Assembly: GCA_022496185.1 (NCBI GenBank)
Contig: WTXG01000011.1
Span: 310,001 to 374,000, forward strand
Reading direction: 5' to 3'
From: Multifurca ochricompacta
Taxonomy: Eukaryota > Basidiomycota > Agaricomycetes > Russulales > Russulaceae
DNA length: 64,000 nucleotides
Shown: positions 11,482-23,283 of the stretch, piece after piece
Numbering within the stretch: the stretch's first letter is position 1
Layout of the letters: every line of letters begins with the position of its first letter
Program-made: the position numbers and the translations under genes
Notes under the pieces: generated by a model
The model's database searches: none
Told to the model about the DNA's origin: nothing
The model's input: the letters and a program-made list of their open reading frames with translations, nothing else

Positions 11482-14104
11482 CTAAACCTCATCCATGTCG
11501 TCGGTCATGTCGTCGTCGTCGTCATCTTCAGTATCGCTGAGCACCAGGATACCACCATCCGGATGAGAATCAGGCCACGGTGATATTGGAGCGGCGACCT
11601 CTACTGGACTCGAGAAAAAAGCCGTTTTTTCCTCGTCTATCAGGCTGTCAGGGAGCATAGGTCGTCTCAACCGTTTTGAACCATGCATAAACCTGTAATT
11701 GCCACTGGATGACGCACCGATTGTGTTCTCGCAAATGGACGAGAAGTCTATCTCTTTCCAATTTAGACCGAGTTGCTTGCATCTTGGCCATGATAAATTT
11801 AGACTTTCGAATGTGTCGTTCGAGGCGTTCCCCCCAAGCAGCTAGAGTCGACGCAGATGGTGTGAATCTGGCGCGCTTGGCGGGTGGCGGTCGGGTGATG
11901 GCGTCAGCGATGAAATCCACAGCAAGCTCTTTCAAAGAGTTCCTAGATGTGTCCAATGTCGGCTGTTGGCTGCTAGGCGTTTCAGCTACCTTCCTCTTCC
12001 TGCTTTGAAGGACCATTTGCCGTAGCGCAAGTTCTTTAGCGAGCGCCACGGCATCAACAGTCTCCATAGAGTTATCTGTGATGGGGCTTGCTTCGTTGAA
12101 CCTGGTCTGCTCAACATCCGGTCCAGAATGAGATGTGTCCATGGCTGACTGGTTAGCCTGCATAAGTTCCTGGCTTTGAGGGATGGGATGCACCGGATGA
12201 CTGAAAGGCAATGTTGTGACCCAGGAGTCGAGCGTCTTTGGGGAAAGTGGGGGCACCAGTGGAGGCGAAGTCCTTGAGGAGGAAGATGAAGCTGATGTCG
12301 GGGATAAAGTAGAGATAGCGTCATGGGAAAGAGGGTTGGGGACAGAAGAGTACCGGCGGCGAAATCAGTGGCCCCACCAGAGGTGCTATCCTTCATCTCA
12401 ATATCGCCGGCGGTCGTTCCATTGCCAATAGGATCGCTGGAAAGTGCATGAGCGACTGAAAAACTTGGCATCGCAGTTGGGTAATGAATAGAAGAACTCT
12501 CGGAAATCTTGTCAGAAGACGGGGTGACCAGCGACCCTTGTTTGTTAGGATGTGTGATGGCGTCCTTAACCGGAAGGATGGTTACTACACGGGGATCTTG
12601 GTGTTCGACTTCAACTTTTACTGCTGAGGAAGGGGAAAGCAGGGGATACAGGGCCAAGTTATATGGGCGGACATGTGGCCTAAGGTGGGCCTCCTGCGGC
12701 CCGGGGCAACCTTCAGAAGCCATGGTTGTGGGAGGGTCCGAGACTAATTGTGGTTGTGCTTTTGTGGAATTCGCAACTGTTCTTGTAGCTTTGACCTTAC
12801 CGTTACTGCCTGGTTCCATTGTCGTGGATGGCGAGACATCGCGATACCAAAAAAGGCGGACTCCTTGCAAGCCCCCCTTGCCACTCATGCGAGGACTATT
12901 CCAAGCGAGATGTGCTTCACGCTCGCTATTAAACTCGAAAAAGACTTTCCCTTCCATAATTTTATAGCGGGTGGGCTGAAATGTGAATTGCGAGAGCCAT
13001 TGAAGCACGAAGGGCTCTGTGCGAAACTTGCGCGGAAGAATTTCCATCACAACAGAACAAGAAGGGTTGGGGGGAGGCTCGAGTTGCTTGGGAAAAGAGC
13101 CGCGGGTTTCTCCTGGCCTGTTGTCGGTCGACATGCCAAGAATCGCGTTCTTTCCCTTTGAATTGACTATGTAAGAGATGCCTGTCGAAGGCAGTGGAGG
13201 CGGATGGATCGAGCGGGAGTTCACATCAACAGAAGCCAAGGGAGAATTAACTGGCATGCTGACTTGGGAACCAATGGGTAGCATGGGGAGGTGTAAAGGG
13301 ACCAAAGATGGTATCGGGAAGAAAGGAAGTGGAACGTTTGGTGTGGGAAGGGGAACTCGATTAGCCCCATCTTTGGTAGCATCAGAGGCACGAAGGGAGT
13401 CTAATTGATGCGTTTTGGAGGTGGAAGAGCGTGTTCTTCTAGTGACCACCTTGCGTACGCTGTCACCGTGGCTTAAGTTTGACCTGTCCCGCGAGCTGGG
13501 ATCGATACAAAAGGGAATAGTGGAAACGCTTTGTGAAGCTATTCCCGAAAGAGAAAACGGTTGAGGATATGGTTGAGGATCTTGATTCAAAGACTGTTCA
13601 GGTTGACGTTCATTGGGAGTTGTGGTCTTGTCTGCGGGTAGTGAGGGAGTGGTTTCATGGGCCCGCTTAGATGTGGCGGGAATGACGTGAGCCTGAGAGG
13701 TAGCTGTAGCGAGAACGGATTTTTTGAGGGACTGAGCATTCCTTGGTGGCACGGTCTTAGAACGGATGGCATTCCTTGCACCAAGGCCAACAGGTAGACT
13801 CTGGGGCCTAACGCGGGCCTTAACGGGACTTGTTACACCTGAAAGAGAAATCAACCACCCAGGAGAATGGATGAAAGGGTAAACTACCTTCGAGGTTCAC
13901 GCCGAGGCCATACCCAGGTTTATATCCCATGCGAATAAGGATAGAGTAACCTATTCCATTGTTCGAATAGTTGGGTCCCTGTCGGGTAGGGATAGGATCC
14001 TGCGCCTTTACTGTGTCGATGTCAATTGGCAACTGATTATTGTCGTCATCATCGTCAATAATTATTGGCGAGCTGCGTGATCCTATACCGCCAGCGTTCG
14101 TCAT
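11482..14104 (-). CDS. G-patch and RRM-like nuclear protein, function unknown
   Basis: Exon 1 (14104-13888) has an acidic stretch and a G-patch-like core GYSILIRMGYKPGYGLG, a motif of RNA-processing factors. Exon 2 (13838-12354) is Ser/Pro-rich and basic and holds an RRM-like block: VVMEILPRKFRTEPFVLQWL..KVFFEFNSEREAHLAWNSP..LQGVRLFWYRD. A 62-nt intron (12353-12292) returns the frame to helical segments such as LERHIRKSKFIMAKMQATR. The 3' end is unsure. The frame stops at 11648, yet a second frame just beyond encodes SLIDEEK and an acidic tail (LSDTEDDDDDDMTDDMDEV) ending at 11482 that looks genuine. Reaching it needs a short intron or one missing base. A role in RNA metabolism or chromatin is inferred from domains only. 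Confidence 0.65.
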
Positions 14105-14242
14105 TACTTGAGGGTGTTGTGCGTGAGACTCGCTCGACTCAACTCAAGAGATCGCATGGGGCAGGGGTCAATTCTTTTAATTACATAATCAAATTGAATA
14201 ATAAGTGGAATTGGAATGGAATTGATTGGAAATAGGAACGGC

Positions 14243-14274
14243 GGGAATGGGAATGGGAATGGGAATGGGAATGG
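14243..14274 (+). repeat. (GGGAAT)5 hexamer microsatellite
   Basis: Five copies of gggaat followed by gg lie in the 3' flank between the G-patch gene's promoter side and the NDUFS5 stop. Read on the minus strand it would give a His-Ser repeat, an artefact. Confidence 0.95.
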
Positions 14275-14319
14275 AGAGAGAAGAGGAGTGTGATTCTCCC
14301 CCTCAACTCAAGTCCTCTA

Positions 14320-14855
14320 TTAATTGGCTGATTTTCCTCCTGCAGTAGTATTATTATCTCGTTGAATGAGACCAACACCAGTTATAACGCCGTCCGCCAG
14401 CACGTCAGCTATCTTTCGGCCCTCGACGGCTTGATGCTGCGCCTTCTTAACGAACTCCTCCTTGATGGTTTTCGCGCGCGCAATCTGCGAAGAATCGGTA
14501 TTTAGAAGCATAGGAGACACAAGCACATTCAACACACCTCTTTGGTATGATGTAGACACTCCAAGTAATCCTCGGCATGAGGTCTGCATTCTTTCGGGTT
14601 GTCCGTTTCAGCATAACACTATGAAGAAAAGGAGGGCGATTGAACTTGGTATCTCGCGCTGGATGAACCGATAGCATACCTTTGAGAATTCCTGCCAGAA
14701 CGCGAAACAGCGCGATCGACCTGCAGTCTTACTGAACATACACAATTCATGTGGTTTGATTGAGTACAACATACCACCATTGAAGCCAAAGCCAGACTGA
14801 GAAACGTGGATCAAAAAGATATAAGAGATGAACCCGACAATAAACTTACAGCCAT
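14320..14855 (-). CDS. NDUFS5: Mitochondrial complex I subunit NDUFS5-like (15 kDa, CHCH)
   Basis: Five exons: 14855-14850 (6 nt: ATGGCT), 14796-14775, 14720-14680, 14618-14538 and 14484-14320. They sum to 315 nt, 104 aa. The product begins MASGFGFNGGRSRCFAFWQE and carries twin C-x9-C motifs, CFAFWQEFSKC and CRPHAEDYLEC. These end in YLECLHHTKEIARAKTIKEE, the hallmark of NDUFS5, a structural subunit of NADH:ubiquinone oxidoreductase imported through the Mia40 disulfide relay. Length matches the family (about 100 aa). The two-codon first exon and four introns in so short a gene hide it from ORF finders. It is divergent to the GET5-like gene. Confidence 0.9.
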
Positions 14856-15039
14856 TACAATAAAATTGGGGCAGAGACTTGTTGAATTGACTGAAAGAAA
14901 TTGAACGGGTGTGTGTATGTGTACACCGTACACCGTGTTACACCGTCCGTGCTTGATAGGTGGGTAGCACCGGCCCGAACACCCGTAATAATAATATCAA
15001 CAAAACTTCAACTCATCTCGTCTTGGTCCTTCGTTGCTC
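14856..15039. promoter_or_regulatory. Shared divergent promoter, NDUFS5 / GET5
   Basis: Only 184 bp separate the two start codons, so transcription of both genes starts from a common short region. It holds a GT/AC-rich stretch (about 14910-14945) but no obvious TATA box. Confidence 0.5.
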
Positions 15040-16092
15040 ATGTCAGATCAAGCAGAGCTTGCGTTTGTCAAGGGATTCGCCAACATACTCGCTTCTCAGC
15101 CAGTCACTTTCGATAATGATTTTCAAGAGCAACCGGAGAAAACTTTGAAGAGAGTTCCTGTTCTTCAAGTATGTTGGATTGATCCTCTTCTTACTTCACC
15201 CGTAGGTTAAACGCGAGTGATATTTAGGTCGACATTCCTCCTCCTCCAGAGTTAAGAAAGGACGAGTCACAGCAGTCCGGTGAGTCGAGCATCAGTACGC
15301 TTCTGCTTCACATTTCGTTGGTCTGACGTTGCTGGTTAGTGCTACCTGCTCTTCAAGTTACATTTAAGTCCCTCAAGCCTCCATTTTCGGTCACCATTCC
15401 CGTTTCCCCCGCAGATCCCATATCTTTTATTAAAACGCAAATCTCATCCCTGCCCCACGCACCCCCCGCAGATGCTCAGAGACTCCTCTTGAAAGGCAAG
15501 GCGTTGGCAGATGCCAAGCTGCTGAAAGAGTACAACATCCAAGAGGGTGACACCATCAATCTTATGGTCAAACCGGGTGTCGATTGGGATCCTACCAAGT
15601 CCCCGGAACCGCCTACCCTACTGTCCGTAGTGACGCCTTCAGAGACATCGTCGTTAACCCCCACCCTTCCGGAGAAGAAACGAGGTCACGGTCGCATCCC
15701 TTCCGTTGTTTTATCCCCCACTCCGTCTTCGCCTCTGGAAAAGCCTCAGGATATCCAACTCGTCGATGCAGACGGGTTTACGCTCTCCGCAGAGTTGCCA
15801 CCAGAGCCTTCCATTCCGCAATCTACATACCGCTCCACCGTATCTCAACCGGAATACTGGGAGAGGTTGCTTTCTTTTCTCAGGTCCGCTAATCGTCACG
15901 CCCTTTTTTTTTTTACCGTAGCTTCTCTGATCCTACCTGTAATGCCCTCTCTCCAGATCTGAGTTCCCCAATCGTGGAGATCCATCGATTGCGTTTGAAG
16001 ACTATCTCGCCGCCAGTAAGGGTGTCCTGACCGCAAGTGAGATCGCAAAGATACGCGATTATGTTGGCGTTATTGGAATGGCTGGAACTTAA
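15040..16092 (+). CDS. GET5: GET5/MDY2-like ubiquitin-like protein (tail-anchored protein pathway)
   Basis: Four exons (15040-15168, 15228-15279, 15340-15883, 15957-16092) sum to 861 nt, 286 aa. The N-terminus (MSDQAELAFVKGFANILASQ) resembles the Get4-binding segment of Get5. Residues about 60-140 form a ubiquitin-like domain (LQVTFKSLKPPFSVTIPV, then QRLLLKGKALADAKLLKEYN and IQEGDTINLMVKPG). After a Ser/Pro linker the C-terminus (YWERLLSFLRSEFPNRGDPS..AFEDYLAASKGVLTASEIAKIRDYVGVIGMAGT) fits the homodimerisation region. Get5 works in the cytosol with Get4 and Sgt2 to hand tail-anchored proteins to Get3. A different UBL cochaperone is possible, but the three-part layout favours GET5. Confidence 0.75.
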
Positions 16093-16672
16093 TTGATGTA
16101 ATTGTAATATACTCCTTTTTTTTTTTACCCTGCACTGCCGCATTGGCGGCCAGTTCTATTCTCTACCTCGTGTGAGCTGTACGGTGGCGGACCTCAATCT
16201 TTGAAGTCTCGTCAACGCCAAGGGCAATGCTGTTGCGTATTCATTTTGCGTGGCTCTTGCACTATCACTGGCACTTCTCTCTTTTCATTATCTATGGCGA
16301 GGTGTGTGCTGCCTCTTTGGAGCCGCAGCCCCATCCGCGCCCGCACAGGTTCATTGACAGGGCAAGCGCTCGCAACCGTTTACCTGTGAGATATCGTCTT
16401 CTGCAGAGCATACGAAAGCTCTTTGAGAAGCGATACCAAATCATCCCACGTGGTTGTTGGCATAGATCTTTTGCGATGATATAGGACTGATTGGCAAAGG
16501 CGACATGGGCCAGTGGTAAGAAGGCTTGCTAACTAACCTAACGACATACGCATCATACTTTCAATTCGTGGAGTCAACGTATATTGGGAAACACAGAACA
16601 ATGATACAGTGTTCGCAAAAATCAACAACGCGTTTGTCTGGCATGGTACTTATTGCCTTTTATCGCTTCAAA
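16093..16672. other. Intergenic, convergent 3' ends
   Basis: About 580 bp between the GET5-like and GST genes. A T10 run sits near 16116. Small ORFs on both strands lack any recognisable domain or splice support. Confidence 0.5.
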
Positions 16673-18044
16673 TTACAGATCGGGTTCCAATGGCTCGATG
16701 TCAGGCACAGGTCCGATGGGAACAATTCGAGTAGGATTGATCTGGGACCGGTCAGTTTAAGGTACAGTATTCTCTGGCGTGAGGCTCGTACGTACGTGTG
16801 GGTGCGACCAAAAGTAGTGTGTTTTTATGTGATTGAAGTCCGTGGTGGATTGGAAAGCGTCATTCTTCCAGTACAGCCTACGCAGCCAACTGCAGGAGGA
16901 AAAAAATACGGCCAATGAGCCAACGGGCAGGAAAAGGGGGGGGTAAATAAGACTTGCAGGTGAATGTTGGGATAGCCATGACGGATAGTCCGAATGTTAC
17001 ACTTGAAATGGCTGACATAAACGGGATCGAATCGTATCTGGTATTGAAAATTAGCACCTGATATATGAGTGTTCGGTGAAAAAGCGCTGACGATGGTCAC
17101 GAAAAGCCTGATATCAGCTTCAGTCAGGCGATTACCGACGAGGTACGTCTTGTCCTTCAGTATTGCCTCAATTCGGTCAAGGGCCTCAAAGAGAGTAACG
17201 ACGGCAGCACGGTATGCCGGGAAGGTTGTCGCGAAACCAGATTTGTATACTCCGTCTGCGTGAAATGGCGAATCAGTTCAGTCATGTGAGGCACCATGAA
17301 GCGAAACGTACTATTGACCCGGTCATAGACCCACTCGTTCACTTCGTCAATGTCCTTGCGGAGATCCTTAGGATACAAATCGAGCTTCGCTTTTTCCTCC
17401 GGGAGAAGCGCATTAAATTCCGAGTTGAAGACACGGATGATTTCCGAAGACTCATTGTTGACAATGGTGTTCTCTTTCTTGTCCCAGAGCACCGGGACGG
17501 TGAAGCGACCAGAATAATCCGGGTCAGCGCGCAGATAGAGGTCTTTGACGTGCTCAGACTGATACAGTGGATCGACGCCTGCGCCAGGGAACGGGTCGAC
17601 AGAAGCAAATGGCCAGCCATGTGTGCCCATTTGAGGCGAAACGACGGTGAAGGCTATTCAGATTCAGAACGATGAGATCGTGGGTGGGGTAAGAGCAGGA
17701 TCGGTGCTCACGAATAATATCCTCAAGTCCTTTCAACTTGCGCACGATGAGGGTGCGGGTGGCCCAAGCTAATATGACTGTCCGTTACCAGTGAACATAG
17801 GGGTATTGGCGGACTTACGGCAAGCATAGGACACATAAAGGTGATAGCGGTCTATATTTCACAAATGTTAAGGTGGACTGGACGACAGCCTGAATAGTAA
17901 AAGGTACGAGCCCCTCTCTGGTGCGAATTTACCGCCAGCCTCAATGAAGTTCCTAAAGGATGATGGAGCACGTTTGAATGAGCCATCCTGAGATGTGGGG
18001 GCGGCCTTTGATATGTCAGATAGATGAGTGACGTTGCGGGACAT
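16673..18044 (-). CDS. Glutathionyl-hydroquinone reductase / ECM4-type GST
   Basis: Many short exons encode a protein of the GTO/ECM4 and PcpF group. Conserved blocks in order: MSRNVTHLSDISKAAP, FRNFIEAGGKFAPER, RYHLYVSYACPWATRTLIVR (catalytic Cys in the ACPW motif), then FTVPVLWDKKENTIVNNESS (glutathione site), VNEWVYDRVNNGVYKSGFA, NRLTEADIRLFVTI, IRFDPVYVSHFKCNI, LRRLYWKNDAF and FNHIKTHYFWSHPHINPTRI, ending at 16673. Such enzymes reduce glutathionyl-hydroquinones and serve aromatic breakdown and redox balance. Two introns use GC donors: 16957-16890 (GCAAGT) and probably 17911-17852 (GCTCGT). An upstream in-frame ATG at 18164 would add 40 residues rich in Arg/Ser without acids, resembling a mitochondrial presequence. 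Confidence 0.85.
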
Positions 18045-18164
18045 GATGTTCAGCCGTTGAGTAAGAGAGGGGAGCAGGGAAGACTTGTAAACCGAAACCG
18101 AAGTCAATGAATGAACGCAAAACGAACGGGAGATCAGCCTGAGCCTGTGGGAAGCCATAAACAT

Positions 18165-18858
18165 AACTAAGAACTGAGAGGGCGAAAGGTGTTATGGCCA
18201 CGGCCATGAAACCATGACATTGGTTTTACTACTATTAATACTACTACTATGTCGTCCATCGTCCGTGAGACGAGGGGGATGAGCGATGGGCGTTGTCTTG
18301 TACGTCGTTCGTGCAGGGAACCATCCGACATACATGAGAGTGACCCGAGGAGATACTCTCCCTGTTCCCTGTTGGGTCATGGGATATTCATGACCCGTAC
18401 CTGTCCGTTACCCTCGGAGAGATGATGAAGACGAAGGTAATTATCTATGACATATTCTCGGCGTGTGTTGTGGTGAGTGAGCTATTCGTACCTGTTTCAT
18501 TTCATTCGTTCGTCGGTCGAACGCGGGTGCGACTAAGACTGGCTTATGGCGATTGGCGACTCATCCTTCACATGCGCGCGCATTATGAAATATAGTCCAC
18601 AGTGCCGTAAAGACGCTGCTACACTGCCCGCCGCAACCTAAGACACAAGATAACCAGATGGGTGGTATAATGGTACCGACTGTATGTAAGGGTCTATGCT
18701 AGCACTCAATGCCAGGAATATCGCTCACGTGAATGAGCGAACGAAGATATAAAATGTAAATGTAGATGTCGTCCCAAGTCCACGAGGAAGAGAGAAAAAA
18801 AGGTAGAGTCAGACGCTAGACTTGAACCATGAAAAACTGTCAAATCAGACTCGAGTCC
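18165..18858. other. Intergenic upstream of GST, downstream of the surface glycoprotein
   Basis: About 690 bp carrying the GST promoter and the 3' flank of the next minus-strand gene. No conserved ORF or RNA gene seen. Confidence 0.5.
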
Positions 18859-20379
18859 CTAGAAAACGAAGGCGCTAAGAATCACGGCGAAGATGCTGAA
18901 ACTAACGCCCGCGCCCGGCAAGCTGGCAGACGGAGCGGCATTTGATGAGCCTGTCGGACCCGTGCCGCTGGATGTCCTGCTAACTGACGAGCTACCGCCA
19001 CTGTTCGTGGAGCTCGTGGTAGAACGAGCCACCTGAGACGGAAATAAAGTACCATATCAGTACGCAAGATAGTGAAGGCGGAAAGGAAAGTAGAGTGATG
19101 ATAGAAGGTTAGAATACTAACCGATGACGATGACGAGTTTGTCGGGCCAGCACCAGAAATAGAAATACTGTTGCCAATAGTTGAGACTGTGGTGCAAGAT
19201 GATGTCGCTGGGGCAGGGTGAGGAGGGGGAGTACGCCCGTCACCTTGGTGGAAGGTTGACGAGCCGTACACACCCATTGGCTAGTAGACAATGTCATTGT
19301 ATGGTCAGTTGAGGAGATCGGATTACGAGGCGCACCTCCCCGGTGTCACCGGCACACTGATTGAAGCCTGAACCATAGTCACCAGGCATATTCCAGGCGC
19401 AGCCCATGATATCGTATATGTGCTGGCAGAGTTTAGGTGCCCTAGGACCATCCTTACAACCGCGGAAGCAAAACTCAGAAGAAGAAACGAAGTTCTGACG
19501 AACAAGAAAACAGTGTGATCTGTGAGCTGACAGCAGCAAGGCAAATAAAGTTCTATCTACGTACTGTCCATTCGTGCAGCTGTTGAAACTGACCGGGGCT
19601 CGTGAAAGCAGACGAAAAGACAAGGCCGCCTATAGGGTTACCTGCCTGGCGCATAAGTAAAGTACACGGAGGATGGCCAACAATGTATCATATATACCAT
19701 TACCGTCTGCGCCATGAGGGTCGAGTTCTCCCCCGGCGTCTCTAGGTGGAATATTTATTTTAGTCAGGTCGCCAAAGCCTTGGGAAAGGAAATCAGTTGG
19801 CACAGGAAACTAGCCGACAATGGAAGAAAGGATGTACCAGTAACTTGGACGTAATCTGGCGTTTGTACGAAGTGCGCACCAGTGATGGTGCCGTCAGGGA
19901 TAAGGCGGGTTCCATATCCAGGCTATTAAACGCTGATGTGTTACCTGCCCGCCAAGAAGTGGCAGTGAGGTAAAACATGCCTTGATACACCATGACACCT
20001 CGATACGCTGGAACCGTGGGGTCAATCATACCATCCCCCAAACAAAGTCAATGCTGTAGCTCACCTCGGTGTTGCCGATTACAGAGCCAGGGCCTGGTTC
20101 TGGAGGTGCGAAGACACAAAAGTCATCAACCGAGTTTACTGAAAGCAGTCACCTTGTTTCAGCGAGCTCTTTCCATCGATGGTACCTGGATGCGCACTCA
20201 CTGTAGGCATTCTGACATTGGGATGTCTGATTGGAACTGGTCCCACACTGGTTGGTACCCGTTTGTCCTTGCTCCGACTGAACTGGCGCGTTTGAGGGGA
20301 GGTAGGTAGCGGAGTAAGTCTGCGCGCGGACACTAACAAGGCTGAGGTGGAAGACGAGTGGGAGAACAGCAGACAACAT
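18859..20379 (-). CDS. Secreted GPI-anchored glycoprotein (macrofage-activating-glycoprotein type)
   Basis: The start at 20379 gives a classic signal peptide (LPLVFHLSLVSVRA, cleavage near AQT). The extracellular part is cysteine-rich: NQCGTSSNQTSQCQNAY, NSVDDFCVFAPPEPGPG with VIGNTE, RIEVSWCIKPGYGTRLIPDG, TPDYVQVTGFGDLTKINIP, and FCFRGCKDGPRAPKLCQHIY with DIMGCAWNMPGDYGSGFNQC. A Ser/Thr-rich stalk and a final hydrophobic tail (VSFSIFAVILSAFVF) after small residues (SNAAPS) fit a GPI anchor. The family is common in basidiomycete cell walls and secretomes; biochemical function is not known. One intron (19980-19923) must use a GC donor (GCATGT) to keep the frame between WCIK and PGYGTR. The P450 gene lies upstream in divergent orientation. 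Confidence 0.8.
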
Positions 20380-20793
20380 TGATACCCGTCACAAGAGAGA
20401 TGAAAAGGTGGAAAGGCCAAGCCAATATTTTGCATAGTAAGGGGGGTGAGCATTATTTGAGGCATCGCTAGATAATTGCTTGCGGGCGGGGAAATATTGA
20501 CACATTTCGATCACAAGCGCGCTATGGGCGGTGTATGAAGCGACCACGACATGACATGGCAGGGCAGGGCAGGGCCGGGCCAGACAGGACGGGACATGAC
20601 AGAACAGGACAGATTTAAAGGACGTTGAGGATAAGGGGCCAATGAATAGATCTGGGCACAAAGGATTCACTGTTAAACCCGCTTTACAGTTTAGTGATAG
20701 TGATAAGGTGTCAGGATGCAAAGATGTGAGGGAGGGGCGAGTTGACAGTGGGGTCAGGGTCAAATTGTTGTTTTGTCTAGTTGGGATTGTTCC

Positions 20794-20825
20794 CGTGGTC
20801 GTCGTGGTCGTCGTGGTCGTGGTTG
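20794..20825 (+). repeat. CGTGGT/CGT trinucleotide-based microsatellite
   Basis: Imperfect tandem of cgtggt and cgt units in the divergent promoter. Confidence 0.9.
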
Positions 20826-20969
20826 TTAGTATTAGTATCGGCCATGGCTACGGATGATGATGATGATGAGAGAGTTCGGTGTCGGGTGTCGGTGTTACCA
20901 CTGATATCGATATCGGCTTCACCTTGACCCTTCTCTTCACCTCCTCCTCCTCCCTCCATTCCTCCATTC

Positions 20970-20998
20970 ATTCCTTCCTTCCTTCCTTCCTTCCTTCC
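20970..20998 (+). repeat. (CTTC)7 microsatellite
   Basis: Seven tandem cttc-type tetramers in a pyrimidine-rich part of the P450 upstream region. Confidence 0.9.
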
Positions 20999-21306
20999 TC
21001 CTCCGTTCGTTATATGTGGGAAGGGAACGAGAATGACCGAACTGACCCGGTATCTGTATCCAATTAAATTTCAGGTGTGATCCGACCGGTACATCTCCAT
21101 CTCTCCCCCCCTACATTCTTACGTGGCTGACCGCATTCACTTAGTTCCACACACCCCTTTTTTGTCTTTTTTTCAACACTCAACGCTAAACGCTTTTAAT
21201 CCTTCATCATGTGCGCGGCGTAAGATCCGTGCCTCGGGCCCCTCTCTCATATATATATATACGTGTTGTCACGACATGAGATGACCACTCAAAACCAACC
21301 ACCACG

Positions 21307-23283
21307 ATGAATTTACCACTAGAAAATACATTATTTCAATCCCTTCCCAGTATTAATAGTCAACCTGCCCTGTTCCTCGTCTTCACAGTCCCCGCTCTCC
21401 TCTTACTTGCTCATCTAGTCCCCTGGCTACTCGACCCTCATGGCCTCCGATCATTCCCGGGCCCTTTTCTAGCCCGGTTTTCTGACCTATGGTTAGGTCG
21501 CGTCGCTCAACAGGGGCATCGATCAGAAATCGTTCATGCTTTACATGAGAAATACGGTTAGATTCCCCACAAGCCTGTCGACTTAATTATATTAGGTATC
21601 AGAGATCTAATTTCTTCGAACGTTCCAGGTACCTTCGTTCGCATCGCACCAAACCACCTTTCTATCTCAGATCCTGCCGCGCTCCAGATCATTTATGCAC
21701 ACGGAAACGGTTCACTCAAGGCTAATTTTTACGATGCTTTTGTCTCTATCGCCCGTGGTTTGTTCAACACTCGTAGTCGTGCTGAACACTCCCGCAAGCG
21801 CAAGATCATCGCACACATCTTTTCTCAAAAGAGTGTACTCGAGTTCGAGCCATATGTGAAAACTTACGTGCAATCCTTTATGGAGCAATGGGACCGGCTT
21901 TGTGTCGCAGGAGCTAAGGGTCTGCAGGGCAATGACGGTGAAGGCGGTTGGAGAGGCCGTGACGGACGGGTATGGCTGGACTGTCTACCCTGTAAGCATC
22001 CTTTTTTTTTTTTTCGTTATTAAAGCCGATTCGGTTGCTGATCCGAGGTTAAAGGGTATAATTACCTTGCCTTTGACATTATTGGTGAGTTGTCCGTCTT
22101 TTGTGGGAAGTGGGAACGTAATTAATGTTGCGCTTTGCAAGGTGATCTCGCATTTGGAAGCCCCTTTGGCATGATTGCGGCTGCCAAAGATTCTGCCCCA
22201 GTCGCCAAGTCTCAAGAACAGGCCATCTCCATGTATGGCCAAGGGGATAGTAAATGTGATACCGTCTCTATCCCCGCCATCAAGATTTTGAATGAGCGCG
22301 GGGAATATTCTGCCGCGACGGGCGTGCTTCCCCTTTGGCTTCGCCCTGTCGTCAAACGCTACATCCCCTGGTATAGCAGGGGATCCGAGGCTGTGGAACA
22401 TCTCGCTGGCCTTGCGATAGCCGCCGTCGCAAAGCGCTTGTCCTCTCCCGCTTACCGAGTAGACGTCTTGAGCAAGCTGCAAGACGGCAAAGATGACAAC
22501 GGAAACCCTATGGGCAGGGAAGAATTGACGGCTGAGGCGCTCACACAACTCATCGCTGGAAGCGATACCACTTCAAAGTGTGTTTTCCCACCTCGAACCA
22601 TGCTACGGTTTCCAACGTGACATTTAGTTCTTCCTGTGCTATCACGTACTATCTCGCTTCCAACCCCAACGTCCAGAAAAAGTTACAAAAGGAGTTGGAC
22701 GATGCATTGGCAAACGAGGATGATCCGGTATCCTCCTACGAAGTTGTCAAAAATCTTCCATATCTCGAGGCTGTCATAAATGAGGCACTTCGCCTTCACT
22801 CCACGTCTGGAATCGGTTTACCAAGGATTGTCCCTCAAGGAGGCTTGACGATTCAAGGCCACTTCTTCGAAGAGGGTACAACCTTGAGTGTGCCGAGCTA
22901 TACCATTCACAGAGATCGTGAAGTATGGGGGGATGATGCCCTGGTTTTCAGGCCGGAAAGGTGGTTTGAGAGAGACAACCAAGCGATTCAAAAGACGTTC
23001 AATCCATTCTCGTATGGTCCTCGGTACGTAATTTTCGAGCCAATGCCTCTTTTTTAAGATACTTACTTACACAGCGCCTGTGTCGGTCGGAATCTTGCCA
23101 CTTTGGAGCTTCTGGTCATCATTTCTTCGATCTTCCGACGGTATGAAGTCGTGCTGGAACATCCAGATCGACCTGTGAGTCTGATTGGTTACTCGTGGCT
23201 TGGGGAGACTGATGCGCTATTCTTGGTAGCTCGAGACTCGTGAAGGCTTTTTGAGGAAGCCATTAAGTGCAGGGTTGGGTTGA
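21307..23283 (+). CDS. Cytochrome P450, CYP53-like (benzoate para-hydroxylase type)
   Basis: Seven exons: 21307-21556, 21629-21991, 22055-22084 (30-nt microexon), 22142-22577, 22628-23023, 23075-23174 and 23230-23283. They sum to 1629 nt, 542 aa. An N-terminal membrane helix (FLVFTVPALLLLAHLVPWLL) leads into LRSFPGPFLARFSD. Further on are the I-helix LIAGSDTTSN, the ExxR motif in NEALRLHS, the PERW segment and the haem loop FNPFSYGPRACVGRN with Cys ligand, split by an intron after its Arg codon. The TFVRIAPNHLSISDP and YNYLAFDIIGDLAFGSPFGM blocks are those I associate with CYP53, ER-bound enzymes that hydroxylate benzoate at the para position. Family assignment is from pattern memory; other related clans cannot be excluded. 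Confidence 0.8.

Larger units (their letters stand above)
20380..21306. promoter_or_regulatory. Long divergent promoter rich in microsatellites
   Basis: About 930 bp between the glycoprotein and P450 start codons. It holds a run of ACAGGAC/GGCAG-like units (20550-20612), a GTCGTG-type repeat, a short GAT repeat, a CTTC repeat and a TA-alternating run (about 21249-21261) some 45 nt before the P450 ATG that could act as its TATA box. Confidence 0.5.

Noticed and set aside
11986..12290. Continuation of the long minus-strand frame past 12353
   Set aside because: A 62-nt intron gives a helical, charged continuation in another frame; the unspliced frame is biased and unlike protein.
19323..19623. 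Minus-strand frames of 73 and 109 codons as separate small genes
   Set aside because: They are one exon plus flanking introns of the surface glycoprotein.
20149..20465. Upstream ATG (20465) for the surface glycoprotein
   Set aside because: It is in a different frame; the 20379 start gives a standard signal peptide.
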